DNA from: Thermodesulfobacteriota bacterium
Lineage (GTDB): Bacteria > Desulfobacterota_D > UBA1144 > Nemesobacterales > UBA2774
Assembly (NCBI GenBank): GCA_040754335.1
Contig: JBFMCV010000003.1
Span: 421,356-485,355, forward strand
Direction: 5' to 3'
Length of the DNA stretch: 64,000 bases
Positions 1-9,138 of this stretch are shown in pieces (the first letter of the stretch is position 1; each line of letters begins with the position of its first letter). Made by a program: the position numbers and the translations under genes. Below the pieces are notes generated by a model that ran no database searches, had not been told where the DNA came from, and was given only the letters and a program-made list of their open reading frames with translations.

Positions 1-18
1 ATAGAGTATTCTCTTAAT

Positions 19-378
19 ATGGCAATCAAGCTAAAACGCGCCTACGATAAGCCCGAACCGGACGACGGAATCCGCATACTGGTAGAAAGGCTCTGGCCTA
101 GAGGGTTGTCCAAGAAAGACGCTCATGTTGATGAGTGGCTCAAGGATATAGCTCCATCAACAGAGCTCCGCAAGTGGTTCTCACACGACACAGCGAAGTG
201 GGAAGAGTTCAGGAGGCGATATCATAAGGAGCTGCATAACAACCGGGACGCGGTAAAGAAGCTCTTGGATATTACGGAAGGAAAAGATGTCACTTTCGTC
301 TACTCCTCGAAAGAAGAACGGTACAATAGCGCTTCCGCGCTGAAAGATTATATAGAAAAGCTCGGCAAATTTAAGTAG
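19..378 (+). CDS. DUF488 family protein
   Basis: 119-residue cytosolic protein matching the DUF488 family. The family signature is near the N-terminus (residues 19-29, RILVERLWPRG), followed by the typical WF/W-rich stretch and a C-terminal segment VTFVYSSKEERYNSA. The family is small, widespread and biochemically uncharacterised, so no reaction is assigned. The length is normal for the family. It starts 18 bases from the window edge, so its promoter is not visible. Its last 8 bases overlap the 3' end of the convergent phosphoesterase gene on the other strand. The family call is firm; the role is unknown. Confidence 0.88.
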   Translation: MAIKLKRAYDKPEPDDGIRILVERLWPRGLSKKDAHVDEWLKDIAPSTELRKWFSHDTAKWEEFRRRYHKELHNNRDAVKKLLDITEGKDVTFVYSSKEERYNSASALKDYIEKLGKFK

Positions 379-1096
379 CCTGCTGTGCTGCGAGTCTGAC
401 GCCTGTCTTGATAACCTGTTCGTATTCCGCGAGCTTTCTCAGACTCACTCCGTGGTTATCAACGACTACGTAATGACAATACCTGTCGTTCCAGCAGCCA
501 GTATTGAAATACTCGACCCCGTCCCGCCTCATATTGAAAGCCCTGTGCGTATGTCCGCAGAAAACGACATCGGCTTCCTGAAGTCTGCCGTACTCGAGAG
601 CCCCGTCGGTCACGATGTTCGACGACCGCTTCCACGCCCTGTTCTCGAAGCAGAGCCGGTGGAAAATGTCTTTTCCGAGCACGAGGTCTATCCTCTGCAG
701 CAATCTGTATAGCTCCCCCGCGCACGAGGCGAGAAACGTCTTGTTCCTGCTGTAGAAATCGAACTGGTGTCCGTGGATCGCCAGAAGTTTTTTCCCGTTC
801 GACGTCCACTCGAATTCTTTCTCGGCTCGAATATTCAGAAGAGAGGGGATCGTATCGTAAAGACCTTCGTCGTGGTTCCCTTCCACCCAGATTATCTCCT
901 TCCGGTGAGACATGCTCTTTACGAGATCGAGGAACTCCCATTCTTCGTCCCGTAGCCTTTCGATACTGGGCTTATCGAACAGATCCCCCAGGATTATCAG
1001 TCTGCTGTAACTCGCCGACCTGATAAACACGGACAACTCCCTGGCCCTGTTATAGAAGGAGCCGAGGTGTACATCCGAAACAATGAGTGTAGTCAT
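371..1096 (-). CDS. Calcineurin-like metallophosphoesterase (LpxH/YbbF-like)
   Basis: 241-residue metal-dependent phosphoesterase. The calcineurin-like motifs appear in order: SDVHLG at residues 7-12, GDLFD, GNHDE, GHQFD and GCGHTH-like FCGHTH, which supply the two-metal site. The arrangement resembles UDP-2,3-diacylglucosamine hydrolases of lipid A synthesis, but many relatives act on other phosphodiesters, so the substrate is open. I chose ATG at 1096 because the domain begins at once; an in-frame ATG at 1138 would add 14 residues. A GGAGG lies 14 bases before 1096, which is long. Upstream (1211-1250) is a striking tandem 11-bp repeat array followed by a possible -10 element, so the gene may be controlled by an OmpR/PhoB-type regulator. 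Confidence 0.85.
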   Translation of the reverse strand: MTTLIVSDVHLGSFYNRARELSVFIRSASYSRLIILGDLFDKPSIERLRDEEWEFLDLVKSMSHRKEIIWVEGNHDEGLYDTIPSLLNIRAEKEFEWTSNGKKLLAIHGHQFDFYSRNKTFLASCAGELYRLLQRIDLVLGKDIFHRLCFENRAWKRSSNIVTDGALEYGRLQEADVVFCGHTHRAFNMRRDGVEYFNTGCWNDRYCHYVVVDNHGVSLRKLAEYEQVIKTGVRLAAQQAT

Positions 1097-1194
1097 ATTC
1101 TTCCCGCCAACCTCCTTTTTTCGTATCTCCGACCGCATACCTTCACCCTTGTTGCCGCTTCATCCTCAAAACCATCATTTTTCATCATGCTAAT

Positions 1195-1250
1195 GTTATA
1201 AAGTACGCAGTTTAAGGGAGTATTAGGGTTGGCTTAAGGAATTGTTAAAA
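1195..1250 (-). promoter_or_regulatory. Tandem 7+4 bp operator array with -10 element (Pho-box-like)
   Basis: Read on the minus strand there are four 7-bp half-sites, TTTTAAC, CCTTAAG, CCCTAAT and CCTTAAA, each separated by exactly 4 bp (AATT, CCAA, ACTC). Ten bases after the last half-site is TATAAC (1200-1195), five of six matches to the -10 consensus. This spacing matches the known E. coli phoA layout, in which a PhoB box replaces the -35. A start near 1188 would lead into the phosphoesterase gene. Identity of the regulator is inference; the geometry is directly visible. Confidence 0.6.
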
Positions 1251-1340
1251 AGGGTAAAAAATTAGGAAAAACTCCTATTTTTCGGAATTATTAGAAGTGA
1301 AATTTAAGGTTGTACGAGAAGTTCGGAAGTCTGGTTCCCT

Positions 1341-1384
1341 GAAAAACGGAAAAAGAGGGCGCAGGGCTCAAACCCTCCGCCCTC
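1341..1384 (-). terminator. Rho-independent terminator of the 1397-2581 lipoprotein gene
   Basis: GAGGGCG (1355-1361) pairs with CGCCCTC (1378-1384), with a further AGGG/CCCT inside after one mismatch and a six-base loop. On the minus strand the stem is followed by TTTTTCCGTTTTT. It lies 12 bases past the stop of the minus-strand lipoprotein gene. Confidence 0.8.
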
Positions 1385-1396
1385 CAAAACTCAAAA

Positions 1397-2581
1397 TCAC
1401 TCCTGAAGCGTGAATACCTCCGTACACATATTCGGGGGATCTTCACAATCGAGCGTCAGCTGATCTTCCCCAGGACCGCATGTCAGTGTGCACTCATGAC
1501 CGTTCTGACCAAAAATTATCAGGTTGTCGCTGTTAGATGAAAAGACTGTAGGTTCCAGGGGAAGCTGCATGAACTTGACATCGCCAGGGTTCGCACCGAA
1601 TCCCGTAACTGTCAATTCGCCGCTGGTGATATCAGATACAGTAAAAGTCCCAATACCGCATCCGGCGCTCTGACTATTGTAAGTACCCACTTGAGCGCAT
1701 GGTTCAACTGGCGGAGGCGTAGGGCTAGGCGGTCCTTCGCACATAACACCTTTACTCACAAAAAAACGATACTCGTGAGCATTCGATTGTCCACCAAAAA
1801 AAAAGGTACGGAAAGTAATCGTGGTTCTAGAGGCATATTTCCCCGTCCCAGGTGGACCGCATTTATAAGGCAAAGGCGATTCAGCGGACGACCCGGTTGG
1901 GTCAGTACCAATCCTCAAAGGCTGTTCGCCGAGATACAAAACAGGGGCCACGGAAAAATCTCGATAAATAAGTTGTTCAGTTATTTGTATGTTGTCTTGT
2001 TGTCCCTGAGCAAGAAGATTGGCAGTAAATGGGGAATTAGCGGGATGTATATCAGGAACGCCGCTAACAGTTAAAATTAATCCGTCAGCTGCTTCCGAGA
2101 GGTCTGAAAAATGGCTCAGCTCACCCGAAACTGTAGTCGTGTTTTCATCCGCATTGACGTCCTGAGTAAGATTCGCCAGTACCTCGAACTCCCCGTTTGA
2201 AGAAGTGAAGAGCAAGGCTCCCTCTGTTGCAATCGAGCCGTCACCCTGCACCGGTTTCTCGTCCAGAAGAAAACTGGCGGTCACAGGGACATTAAACTCG
2301 ATGCCGTCGGGCTCAAGATTATATGTAAACTGCGGTTCCAAACCATCGGATTTGGCACGAGCTTCACCCCCATTAATGTCCGTTATCGTAATCTCCGTAT
2401 CTTCCGGGAGTGCCCCGGGCGGGAATGTAAGCATAAGCCTCCCGTCCTTGCTCGTTATAGTTCCCCCTTCGGGTCCGATCACTTCGCTAACACCCCCTCC
2501 CCCATTTCCTCCGTTTTCCTCACAGGCGAAGAAAGAAAATGCAAACAGGACAACAAAGCATATCAATGATAATTTTCTCAC
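1397..2581 (-). CDS. Secreted lipoprotein with ZU5-like domain
   Basis: 394-residue predicted lipoprotein. A hydrophobic signal peptide (residues 1-19) ends in a lipobox with Cys20 (SFFAC), followed by an Asn/Gly-rich linker. Residues about 35-75 (GPEGGTI ... LTFPPGALPEDTEITI) resemble the ZU5 fold found in many secreted bacterial proteins. The C-terminal third has several Cys residues and no recognised domain. The start is GTG with AAGGAGGGG eight bases upstream. A promoter TTGACA (2836-2831), 18-base spacer and extended -10 TGTGATAAT (-10 at 2812-2807) lie about 220 bases upstream, giving a long leader. It probably sits in the outer membrane or periplasm; its function is unknown. Confidence 0.8.
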   Translation of the reverse strand: MRKLSLICFVVLFAFSFFACEENGGNGGGGVSEVIGPEGGTITSKDGRLMLTFPPGALPEDTEITITDINGGEARAKSDGLEPQFTYNLEPDGIEFNVPVTASFLLDEKPVQGDGSIATEGALLFTSSNGEFEVLANLTQDVNADENTTTVSGELSHFSDLSEAADGLILTVSGVPDIHPANSPFTANLLAQGQQDNIQITEQLIYRDFSVAPVLYLGEQPLRIGTDPTGSSAESPLPYKCGPPGTGKYASRTTITFRTFFFGGQSNAHEYRFFVSKGVMCEGPPSPTPPPVEPCAQVGTYNSQSAGCGIGTFTVSDITSGELTVTGFGANPGDVKFMQLPLEPTVFSSNSDNLIIFGQNGHECTLTCGPGEDQLTLDCEDPPNMCTEVFTLQE

Positions 2582-2883
2582 GGTAATCCCCTCCTTAATT
2601 TTTTTTAGCTTTGTTTCCCGCGTAAAACGGGGAGGAATAACTCGGACAACTTCATCATATGAGCATAATACCGTCTGATAATTGAGCGAATACAGGGCGG
2701 TTTAGCAGATAGTCTGCTTTTAGTCCGTTATGCCGGATCGGAAGATGAGTAAATGGAATGTGGAACATGAACCTTGCCCTAAGCCGCGAATATCCCTCTT
2801 GCTCCAATTATCACACCTAAAGGGATTCAGTGTCAATATGGCATTTCTGCTTAATAAAAATTAAAGCTGAAAAGAGAATACTG
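2582..2883. other. 302-base intergenic region with minus-strand promoter
   Basis: No credible gene. On the minus strand it holds TTGACA (2836-2831), 18 bases, then GATAAT (2812-2807) preceded by TGn, which should drive the lipoprotein gene at 1397-2581. A small inverted repeat AGCAGA-TAG-TCTGCT near 2704 lies in the long leader. No terminator for ilvD is obvious. Confidence 0.5.
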
Positions 2884-4596
2884 TCAGTTTTTATCCGTCA
2901 CAGCACCTTCGGACGCCGAGGAAACGAGCTTCGCATATTTTGCAAGCGCGCCCCTCTCCGCCTTCGGTTTGGGCTTCTTCCATGCCGTGAGGCGCCTCTT
3001 TATCTCGCTTTTCGGGATTTCGAGATTTATCTCACGCTTCAGGGCGTCGATGGTTATGGTATCGCCGTTCCTGATTACGGCGATAGCCCCGCCGTCAACT
3101 GCTTCAGGCGTGATGTGTCCCACGACGAATCCGTGGGTCCCTCCCGAGAACCTCCCGTCCGTGATCAGGGCCACGTCCTTCCCCAACCCCTTTCCCATGA
3201 CCGCGGATGTCGGCGAGAGCATCTCCCTCATGCCGGGCCCGCCGCGGGGGCCTTCGTAGCGAATCACTATGACGTGCCCTTTTTTAACTTTCCCCGCCAG
3301 TATCGCTTTCAGCGCCTCTTCTTCGGAGTCAAAAACGATCGCCTTCCCGGTGAACGAAAGACCTTCCTGTCCGGAAATCTTCGCGACCGCTCCCTCGGGG
3401 GCCAGGTTCCCCCTCAGTATGACGATATGGCTGTCCTTCTTGAGGGGATTGCCGACGGGCCTTACTATCTCCTGACCCTTCGGATAAGTCCCCGCCCCTT
3501 TCAGGTTCTCCTTCACCGTGTTACCTGTTACCGTAAGGCAGTCCCCGTGAATGAGCCCTTCGTCGAGAAGGGTTTTCATGAGCGGGGTAAGGCCTCCGAT
3601 CCTGCAGAAGTCGGCCATCATGAACCTGCCGCTCGGCTTGAGGTCGGCGAGCACAGGAACCCTCTTTCCTACGCGCGTAAAGTCGTCGATAGTGAGCCTG
3701 ACGCCGGCCGCGTTGGCCATCGCAAGGAGATGCAGCACCGCGTTCGTAGAGCCGCCGAGTGTAATGACCACAGTAATCGCGTTCTCGAACGCCTTGCGCG
3801 TCATGATGTCGCGCGGGCGTATATTATTCTTTATCATGTTAAGCACAGCCGCTCCGGCATTGATGCAGTCGTTTTTCTTCTCCTCGGATATCGCAGCCTG
3901 GGCTGAGCTGTTAGGCAGGCTCATACCGAGAGCCTCGATCGCGGAAGCCATGGTATTAGCCGTGTACATGCCGCCGCAGGAGCCGGGACCCGGGATCGCA
4001 TGGGTCTCGATGCTCTTCAGCTGGCTGTCTGAAATATCGTTATTCGCGTGAGCGCCCACGGCCTCGAAGACCGATACGATATCGACGGGCTTGCCGTTAT
4101 AAAACCCAGGCATGATAGTCCCGCCGTAGACGAACACGGAAGGCCTGTTGAGACGCGCCATTGCGATTACGCACCCGGGCATGTTTTTATCGCATCCCCC
4201 GATCGCGACTACGCCGTCGAACCCTTCCGCCCCGGCGACCGTCTCTATGGAATCCGCTATCACCTCTCTCGAAACGAGCGAATATCTCATCCCGGGCGTG
4301 CCCATCGATATACCGTCCGAGACGGTAATGGTGTTGAATATGATTGCCTTCCCGCCCGCTTTGTCGGCCCCGTGCGCGGCGTCGAGCGCGAGCTTGTCTA
4401 TATGCATATTGCAGGGTGTCACCATGCTCCAGGTGGACGCTATGCCGATCACGGGTTTTAAAAAATCCCTGTCCTTGAAACCCACCGCCCTCAGCATGGA
4501 GCGGTTGGGTGCCCTGTCGGCTCCTTCGACCACTATAGAGGAAAACTTCCGCAGCTTATCCGGCTTGCCCGCCGGACCCGGTATCTTTTTCAACAC
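2884..4596 (-). CDS. ilvD: Dihydroxy-acid dehydratase
   Basis: 570-residue IlvD/EDD-family enzyme that dehydrates 2,3-dihydroxy-isovalerate and 2,3-dihydroxy-3-methylvalerate to the 2-keto acids in valine/isoleucine synthesis. The three conserved Fe-S cysteines are visible: TPC (Cys62), [10 protein letters not shown] (Cys135) and [14 protein letters not shown] (about residue 208). The C-terminal [21 protein letters not shown] block is typical. The full length is normal. The start is GTG 4596, or the next codon TTG 4593, behind an AGGAGG. A strong promoter, TTGACA (4660-4655), 17 bases, GATAAT (4637-4632), lies just upstream. It is a single gene with divergent and convergent neighbours; no other ilv genes are in the window. 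Confidence 0.97.
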   Translation of the reverse strand: MLKKIPGPAGKPDKLRKFSSIVVEGADRAPNRSMLRAVGFKDRDFLKPVIGIASTWSMVTPCNMHIDKLALDAAHGADKAGGKAIIFNTITVSDGISMGTPGMRYSLVSREVIADSIETVAGAEGFDGVVAIGGCDKNMPGCVIAMARLNRPSVFVYGGTIMPGFYNGKPVDIVSVFEAVGAHANNDISDSQLKSIETHAIPGPGSCGGMYTANTMASAIEALGMSLPNSSAQAAISEEKKNDCINAGAAVLNMIKNNIRPRDIMTRKAFENAITVVITLGGSTNAVLHLLAMANAAGVRLTIDDFTRVGKRVPVLADLKPSGRFMMADFCRIGGLTPLMKTLLDEGLIHGDCLTVTGNTVKENLKGAGTYPKGQEIVRPVGNPLKKDSHIVILRGNLAPEGAVAKISGQEGLSFTGKAIVFDSEEEALKAILAGKVKKGHVIVIRYEGPRGGPGMREMLSPTSAVMGKGLGKDVALITDGRFSGGTHGFVVGHITPEAVDGGAIAVIRNGDTITIDALKREINLEIPKSEIKRRLTAWKKPKPKAERGALAKYAKLVSSASEGAVTDKN

Positions 4597-4631
4597 GAGC
4601 CTCCTGTCTAAACTGTCACGAAGATTAAGTT

Positions 4632-4660
4632 ATTATCAACGCAATCTTTTTTTATGTCAA
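4632..4660 (-). promoter_or_regulatory. Sigma-70-type promoter of ilvD
   Basis: TTGACA at 4660-4655, 17-base spacer, GATAAT at 4637-4632 (five of six). It points at ilvD, whose start is about 36 bases downstream. This is one of the clearest promoters in the window. Confidence 0.75.
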
Positions 4661-4800
4661 TTTTGACTCCCGCGCAAAAACTAATTGAATCTGTGCCCCT
4701 GCGCGGGCTATCATGTTAATAGAGGGCGTATTAATGAATGGACGAAGGTTCTCCGGCAAATTCGGAATCTGAATCCAATCCAGTGCCGGGGAGGCATGCC

Positions 4801-5256
4801 ATGAATGCACTTATAGTGACCGTTCTTGCGGGAGTCATCGGTACTGCGGGCATGAGCTTGATTCTGTGGGGTATAACGCGCTCCGGAATCGCAAACGCCG
4901 CGATGATAAGGGCGATCGGGAGTTTGTTCACACAGTCCTATGAAAACTCTTTCGGACCCGGCCTCGCCGTACACTTCATCGTCGGTATAATCATCGCATT
5001 CATTTATGTCGCATTGATAAGTCTGTTAGCGCCGACTTCTCTCGCCGGCACGATCGCGCTCGGAGGTATGATAGGGTTCGCACACGGGATCGCGTTCGGA
5101 TTTACTCTCGTGGTCGCCGTAGCCGAACACCACCCTTTAGAGCAGTTCAGGCGGGCGGGCCTCGAGGTGGCAGTGGCGCATTTGTTCGGGCATGTCGTAT
5201 ACGGAGTCCTGGTGGGAGCGGTCGTCGGCCTGACGGGTGTAAGGTTTTTCGGCTGA
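4801..5256 (+). CDS. Small integral membrane protein
   Basis: 151-residue protein with about four transmembrane helices (for example ALIVTVLAGVIGTAGMSL at the N-terminus, FIVGIIIAFIYVALISLL, and the C-terminal GHVVYGVLVGAVVGLTG). Histidines in the last third (GFAHGIAFG, AEHHPLEQF, AHLFGHVVYG) could bind metal or haem, but no family signature was recognised. I chose ATG 4801 because GGGGAGG sits six bases before it; an in-frame ATG at 4738 would add a polar 21-residue tail with a poorer ribosome site. It stands alone, divergent from ilvD. Real gene likely; function unknown. Confidence 0.7.
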   Translation: MNALIVTVLAGVIGTAGMSLILWGITRSGIANAAMIRAIGSLFTQSYENSFGPGLAVHFIVGIIIAFIYVALISLLAPTSLAGTIALGGMIGFAHGIAFGFTLVVAVAEHHPLEQFRRAGLEVAVAHLFGHVVYGVLVGAVVGLTGVRFFG

Positions 5257-5336
5257 TTGAGCGGAGGGACGAATACCCGCGTCACGGATTATTAGAAACC
5301 GCCGACCGTATATCGTGAGCGGTCGTTCAAACTGCG

Positions 5337-5933
5337 CTATTTACCCACCGTGATCTCGACCCTTCTGTTCTTCTGTCTGCCTTCGGGGTTATCGCTTCCG
5401 TCGGGGTTTGTATTCGGGGCGACAGGCTCGGCTTCTCCGAGACCTTTGGCGATAATTCTGGCTCCATCGACTCCACCAGACTCAACAAGCCAGGTTTTGA
5501 CCGAATCCGCACGCTTCTCCGAGAGTTTCAGGTTATACGAGTCGGAGCCTTTCGAATCCGTAAAACCCTCGACGACGACCTTCGAGTCGCCGTACTTGTT
5601 AATAACCTCGGCCACGTTTTTTAGAGTAGGCTCGGCTTCCTTGCGTATATCCCACTTATCGAAATCAAACAGTATGTCTCCCGAAAGCTCTATTTTGATT
5701 TCGGTGTCTGTTTCAGTCATCTCGAGTTCCTGCACCCCGCCCTTCGTATCAATGACCTCGCCGCCGATGTCCTCCGTTTTAAACTCGAGGTCAACCGTTT
5801 CAAAAACAAGACCGACCGGCTCACTTTTTAACTCCGATTGTGCGGCGGAATCACGGGATAAAATAAGTACGCCTGGAATTGCGGACACCAGGAATATTAA
5901 CGATATTAGTAACGACAGCGGGGACCTCAACAT
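5337..5933 (-). CDS. OmpA-family peptidoglycan-binding protein
   Basis: 198-residue exported protein with an N-terminal hydrophobic signal (about residues 5-30) and a C-terminal OmpA/MotB-like domain (about 88-196). Visible motifs are LFDFDKWDIR, VVVEGFTDSKGSDSYNLKLSEKRADSVKTWL and GRQKNRRVEI, which carry the conserved Asp/Arg that bind diaminopimelate in peptidoglycan. There is no beta-barrel domain, so it is a periplasmic anchor. It starts 10 bases after the secreted protein upstream (5944-6480), so the two form an operon. AGGAGG sits three bases before the ATG. Confidence 0.88.
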   Translation of the reverse strand: MLRSPLSLLISLIFLVSAIPGVLILSRDSAAQSELKSEPVGLVFETVDLEFKTEDIGGEVIDTKGGVQELEMTETDTEIKIELSGDILFDFDKWDIRKEAEPTLKNVAEVINKYGDSKVVVEGFTDSKGSDSYNLKLSEKRADSVKTWLVESGGVDGARIIAKGLGEAEPVAPNTNPDGSDNPEGRQKNRRVEITVGK

Positions 5934-5943
5934 AAGCCTCCTG

Positions 5944-6480
5944 TCATTTCACTATCGCTACGTCTTCGATTGGCGGCGCGCCGGGGAGGTATATGGTAAT
6001 TGTCTCTACGCCTTCGGGAGGCGCAGGGAATTTGGCCCAGGCGTTCTTCGATTCGCCCGCGCCGAGAACAAAATACTTAAGATTGGTCCCGAGAGGCTTC
6101 CCTTCGGTGTCTTTGACTACAAGGTACTTCTTGTTATTGGCAGTATCCACGAAATAGACATGCTCTATTACGTCATCGTGATCGAACTTGCCCACGCGCG
6201 AGATATCTATCGGATCTGACCCGCTGTTCGAGTATTTAAACTTGAGGGTTAAAGTGCCTCCCGACGTGAGCTTGGCCTCCTTGAATTCGACAGTGACGTT
6301 ATCCCATTCCGTATCCTCGACAACCGGTTCCGGGGCTGCCTTTTGCGTCTCCTCTTTAGAATCAGCCGGAGGCGCCTCGTCCTGCGCTTTTACGGCCGCC
6401 TGGACTCCGGAGAAGCAAAGAAACAGAGTAAAAAATAATAAATACATTCTGCAATGCGTATTCGATATTATTAAGCTCAT
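5944..6480 (-). CDS. Secreted protein of unknown function
   Basis: 178-residue protein with a signal peptide (hydrophobic core MYLLFFTLFLCFSG, cleavage near AQDEAP) followed by an acidic Pro/Glu-rich linker. Then comes a beta-rich domain (residues about 58-175) with phrases such as LTLKFKYSNSGSDPIDISRVG that resemble DUF4352-type immunoglobulin-like folds. GGGAGG lies six bases before ATG 6480. It is co-transcribed with the OmpA-like gene 10 bases downstream, suggesting both act at the cell envelope. No enzyme motif is seen. Confidence 0.72.
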   Translation of the reverse strand: MSLIISNTHCRMYLLFFTLFLCFSGVQAAVKAQDEAPPADSKEETQKAAPEPVVEDTEWDNVTVEFKEAKLTSGGTLTLKFKYSNSGSDPIDISRVGKFDHDDVIEHVYFVDTANNKKYLVVKDTEGKPLGTNLKYFVLGAGESKNAWAKFPAPPEGVETITIYLPGAPPIEDVAIVK

Positions 6481-6644
6481 TTGTTCCCTCCCGAGTCTCG
6501 GTTTAAGACCCGCCTAAACTCCGACCGCAAGACCGATTATGTGTTCATTATACTACTTTTGCAATCACAATTGATATACTTTATTTCTGTTTCAAGAACG
6601 GATTATCCGGGATAGGAGGAAAATCTTGAAAAGTCATATAACCC

Positions 6645-7814
6645 TCACAAGAGCGCTAATATCCTGTCGATCTCTCCGAAAGTCTTTATAATTTCTTCTT
6701 CGGTGTTGTAAAAATGAGGGGCGAGCCTGAGAGCTCCGCCCCTGTTGTTGACCACGATATACGATTCCCTTAATTTCTTCTTCAGCTCCACAGGGTCGAA
6801 ATCCCCCGAAAACGACACTATCCCTCCCCTTTCATTCCGGCCGCGCGGCGTCCTGAGCCGGAAGCCCCTGCCCTCCGCTTCATCCATTATCAGATCGCAA
6901 AGGTCCCTGACCCTGTCCCCTATCCTCTCGATGCCTATTTCGAACAGCATGTCCAGGGCCGCTCCCAATGCCCTGATGCCCATTACGTTGAACGACCCTT
7001 CCTCGAACCTGAGTGCGTTCTCCTTTAGAGTGAAATCTATATTCTCAAAGTCGTAATCGCTCTTTACCGATTTCCACCCGATCAGATTCGGCATTAATTC
7101 CGATGCCAGCTCCATACGACAGTAGAATATGCCAGTGCCCTCGGGAGCAAGGAGCCACTTATGGCCGTCGGCTGCAAGGAAATCGATTCCTGATTCCCTC
7201 ACGTCCATGGGGACGACGCCCAGGCTCTGGATGGCGTCCACAAAAAAGAGCGCCCCGTGACTGCGGCATATGCGGCCTAATTCCCGGAGGTCGATCATGA
7301 AGCCGTTTAAAGATTGAACGGAGCTCATCGAGACGAGCCTCGTGCGCTTGTCAATCAAGCCCTCGATGGCTTCTAGCCGTACGCGGTCGTCCTCGAGCGG
7401 GACAAGCCTGACCTCGACCCCTTTTCTTTTCAAATCGAGCCAGGGATAGACGTTTGACGGAAACTCCTTCTCGAAGACAATAACATTATCCCCTTCCTTC
7501 CAATCGAGCCCGCCTGTGACTATGGAGATGCCGTGGGAAGTGTTTTTTATGAATGCGATTTCGTCTTTCCCGGCGCCCACAAGCCTCGCCGACAGAGCCC
7601 TCACCTCCTCTACCCTTTCCATCCACCGATCATAGCCGAGAATGGCTCTTTCGGAGGCTTCTATCAGGAATTTTTCGACCTCCTTTATCACCCTGGCCGG
7701 CACGGGCGCGACGCCTGCATGGTCAAGATAAATGGCCGTCTTCACAATAGGAAACTCCTCCCTGTATCTCACGGTCCAATCCCTGTCAGCACCTTTGTGC
7801 CCATTATCGTTCAT
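6645..7814 (-). CDS. Class V aminotransferase (cysteine desulfurase/epimerase-like)
   Basis: 389-residue fold-type I PLP enzyme. The PLP lysine lies in AADGHKWLLAPEGTGIFY; FIKNTSHGISIV, MSSVQSLNGFMIDL and ALFFVDAIQSLGVVP form the cofactor pocket. Sequence layout resembles SufS/isopenicillin-N-epimerase-like proteins, but the catalytic cysteine loop typical of SufS (RxGHHCA) is absent. The C-terminus reads NNRGGALRLAPHFYNTEEEI, so desulfurase activity is doubtful and the substrate is unknown. It stands alone, divergent from the cold-shock gene; no clear ribosome site precedes ATG 7814. Family confident, reaction not. Confidence 0.85.
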   Translation of the reverse strand: MNDNGHKGADRDWTVRYREEFPIVKTAIYLDHAGVAPVPARVIKEVEKFLIEASERAILGYDRWMERVEEVRALSARLVGAGKDEIAFIKNTSHGISIVTGGLDWKEGDNVIVFEKEFPSNVYPWLDLKRKGVEVRLVPLEDDRVRLEAIEGLIDKRTRLVSMSSVQSLNGFMIDLRELGRICRSHGALFFVDAIQSLGVVPMDVRESGIDFLAADGHKWLLAPEGTGIFYCRMELASELMPNLIGWKSVKSDYDFENIDFTLKENALRFEEGSFNVMGIRALGAALDMLFEIGIERIGDRVRDLCDLIMDEAEGRGFRLRTPRGRNERGGIVSFSGDFDPVELKKKLRESYIVVNNRGGALRLAPHFYNTEEEIIKTFGEIDRILALL

Positions 7815-7876
7815 AGGAGGATAAACCTAACGCATACATTGCCCCCTATCAATTGCATAATACAAAAAAATTCTAT

Positions 7877-7905
7877 TTGACAAAGTACAAAAAACGTGCA
7901 ATAGT
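7877..7905 (+). promoter_or_regulatory. Promoter of the cold-shock gene
   Basis: TTGACA at 7877-7882, 17-base spacer, AATAGT at 7900-7905 (four of six to the -10). Transcription would start about 30 bases before the ATG; AGGAGG (7928-7933) is the ribosome site. Confidence 0.55.
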
Positions 7906-7944
7906 AAGCTCTTTGAAGTAGATTCTTAGGAGGAATCGAGCTTT

Positions 7945-8160
7945 ATGCAGGGTAAAGTAAAGTGGTTCAACAGTTCCAAAGGTTACGGGTTCATCCAGTC
8001 GGATGAAATAGGGAAGGACGTATTCGTTCACTACAGCGTTATCGAAGGCGACGGATACAAAAGCCTTACCGAGGGTGAAACCGTAGAATTTGATATTACA
8101 GAAGGGCCGAAAGGACCCCAGGCTACAAAAGTAGTCAAATTGAGCTCGGGCCAGGCCTGA
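7945..8160 (+). CDS. Cold-shock protein, CspA family
   Basis: 71-residue single OB-fold nucleic-acid chaperone. The two RNA-binding motifs are intact: RNP1 as KGYGFI (residues 12-17) and RNP2 as VFVHY (27-31). [14 protein letters not shown] is the classic start. It binds single-stranded RNA/DNA and melts structure in the cytoplasm. Length is typical. AGGAGG lies 11 bases before ATG. Several family members are cold-induced through long leaders; here the predicted leader is short, so cold regulation is not evident. Confidence 0.95.
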   Translation: MQGKVKWFNSSKGYGFIQSDEIGKDVFVHYSVIEGDGYKSLTEGETVEFDITEGPKGPQATKVVKLSSGQA

Positions 8161-8321
8161 TAGACATAACGATTTACGAATAGCAAGCGCGTTCTCTTTC
8201 CAAGAAGGCTCCATCAACATTGCTAAGACGTATTTCTTTGTCCGTTTTTTTTGACGTAAACGGACACGCCTCTCGCCGCTTACTTGACAGAGTAATCGAA
8301 TGCCCGCAATATTTTAATAGT

Positions 8322-9080
8322 GTGCTTACGAGAAGGGAATTCCTTAGAAACATCCTTGCGGGAACAATCGGAGCGTTATCAGTTCCGATTCTAGGCCTCT
8401 ACGAAGGCTCCAGATTCAACTTCGCCCAGCTCGAATACAATGGGGAGTGGGACCCGAGACCGAGGGATTACAAGAGGCTTATGAGCGCACTCGAGCTGAG
8501 GACGAGCATTATCGCCTCATACGAGAGAAAGATCCTGAGGCTCGCCGACGCCGACCTTTTTAATTATCCATTCCTTTACATGGCGGGCGACGAAAGCTTC
8601 GAGCCGTTCACGGAAGATGAAAAAAGGAGATTGAGGAAATACCTCAAGCTTGGGGGGACGCTCGTAATAGACGATGCGTCGGGCACCGAAATATCGCCAT
8701 TCGATACGACCATCAGGGAGGAATTAAAGAAAATACTCCCCGAAACCCCTCTTATGCGCCTGAATCAGGACCACGTCGTCTACAAATCCTTTTATCTCCT
8801 CTATTCGGCGAGCGGGAGGATAATCCTGAACCCTTATCTCGAAGGCATCACGTTCGGGGATGAGGACAGGACGGCCGTTATTTATTCGAGGAACGACCTG
8901 GGCGGGGCGTGGTCTGAGGACGAGTTCGGGAAATGGGAGTTCGAGTGCCTGCCGGGCGGCGAATCCCAAAGGGAGCTCGCGTTCAGGCTGGGGATCAACC
9001 TCATACTTTATGCGCTTACCGGAAATTATAAGGAAGACCAGATACACATCCCTTTCATAAAGAGAAGGCAGCTCTTATAG
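8322..9080 (+). CDS. DUF4159 domain protein with twin-arginine-like signal
   Basis: 252 residues from GTG 8322. The N-terminus (TRREFLRN then a hydrophobic run GTIGALSVPILG) looks like a Tat signal. The DUF4159 domain follows: FNFAQLEYNGEWDPRPRDYKRLM, LFNYPFLYMAGDESF and LGGTLVIDDASG. The family is related to class-I glutamine-amidotransferase-like folds and is exported, but has no assigned reaction. The frame stays open to TTG 8220 (34 more residues); I prefer GTG because the twin-arginine then lies close to the start and a TTGACA (8284-8289) falls inside the longer version. Neither start has a good ribosome site. Starts are uncertain; the family is firm. Confidence 0.78.
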   Translation: MLTRREFLRNILAGTIGALSVPILGLYEGSRFNFAQLEYNGEWDPRPRDYKRLMSALELRTSIIASYERKILRLADADLFNYPFLYMAGDESFEPFTEDEKRRLRKYLKLGGTLVIDDASGTEISPFDTTIREELKKILPETPLMRLNQDHVVYKSFYLLYSASGRIILNPYLEGITFGDEDRTAVIYSRNDLGGAWSEDEFGKWEFECLPGGESQRELAFRLGINLILYALTGNYKEDQIHIPFIKRRQLL

Positions 9081-9138
9081 GAGCCGGCCCGCCGCCGCCG
9101 CAAGTGGAAAAGGGTCCGGAATCCGCGGTGACGGCACA

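Noticed and set aside
2830-3906. Long plus-strand open frame opposite ilvD
   Set aside because: It is antisense to a complete ilvD, has no domain and no ribosome site.
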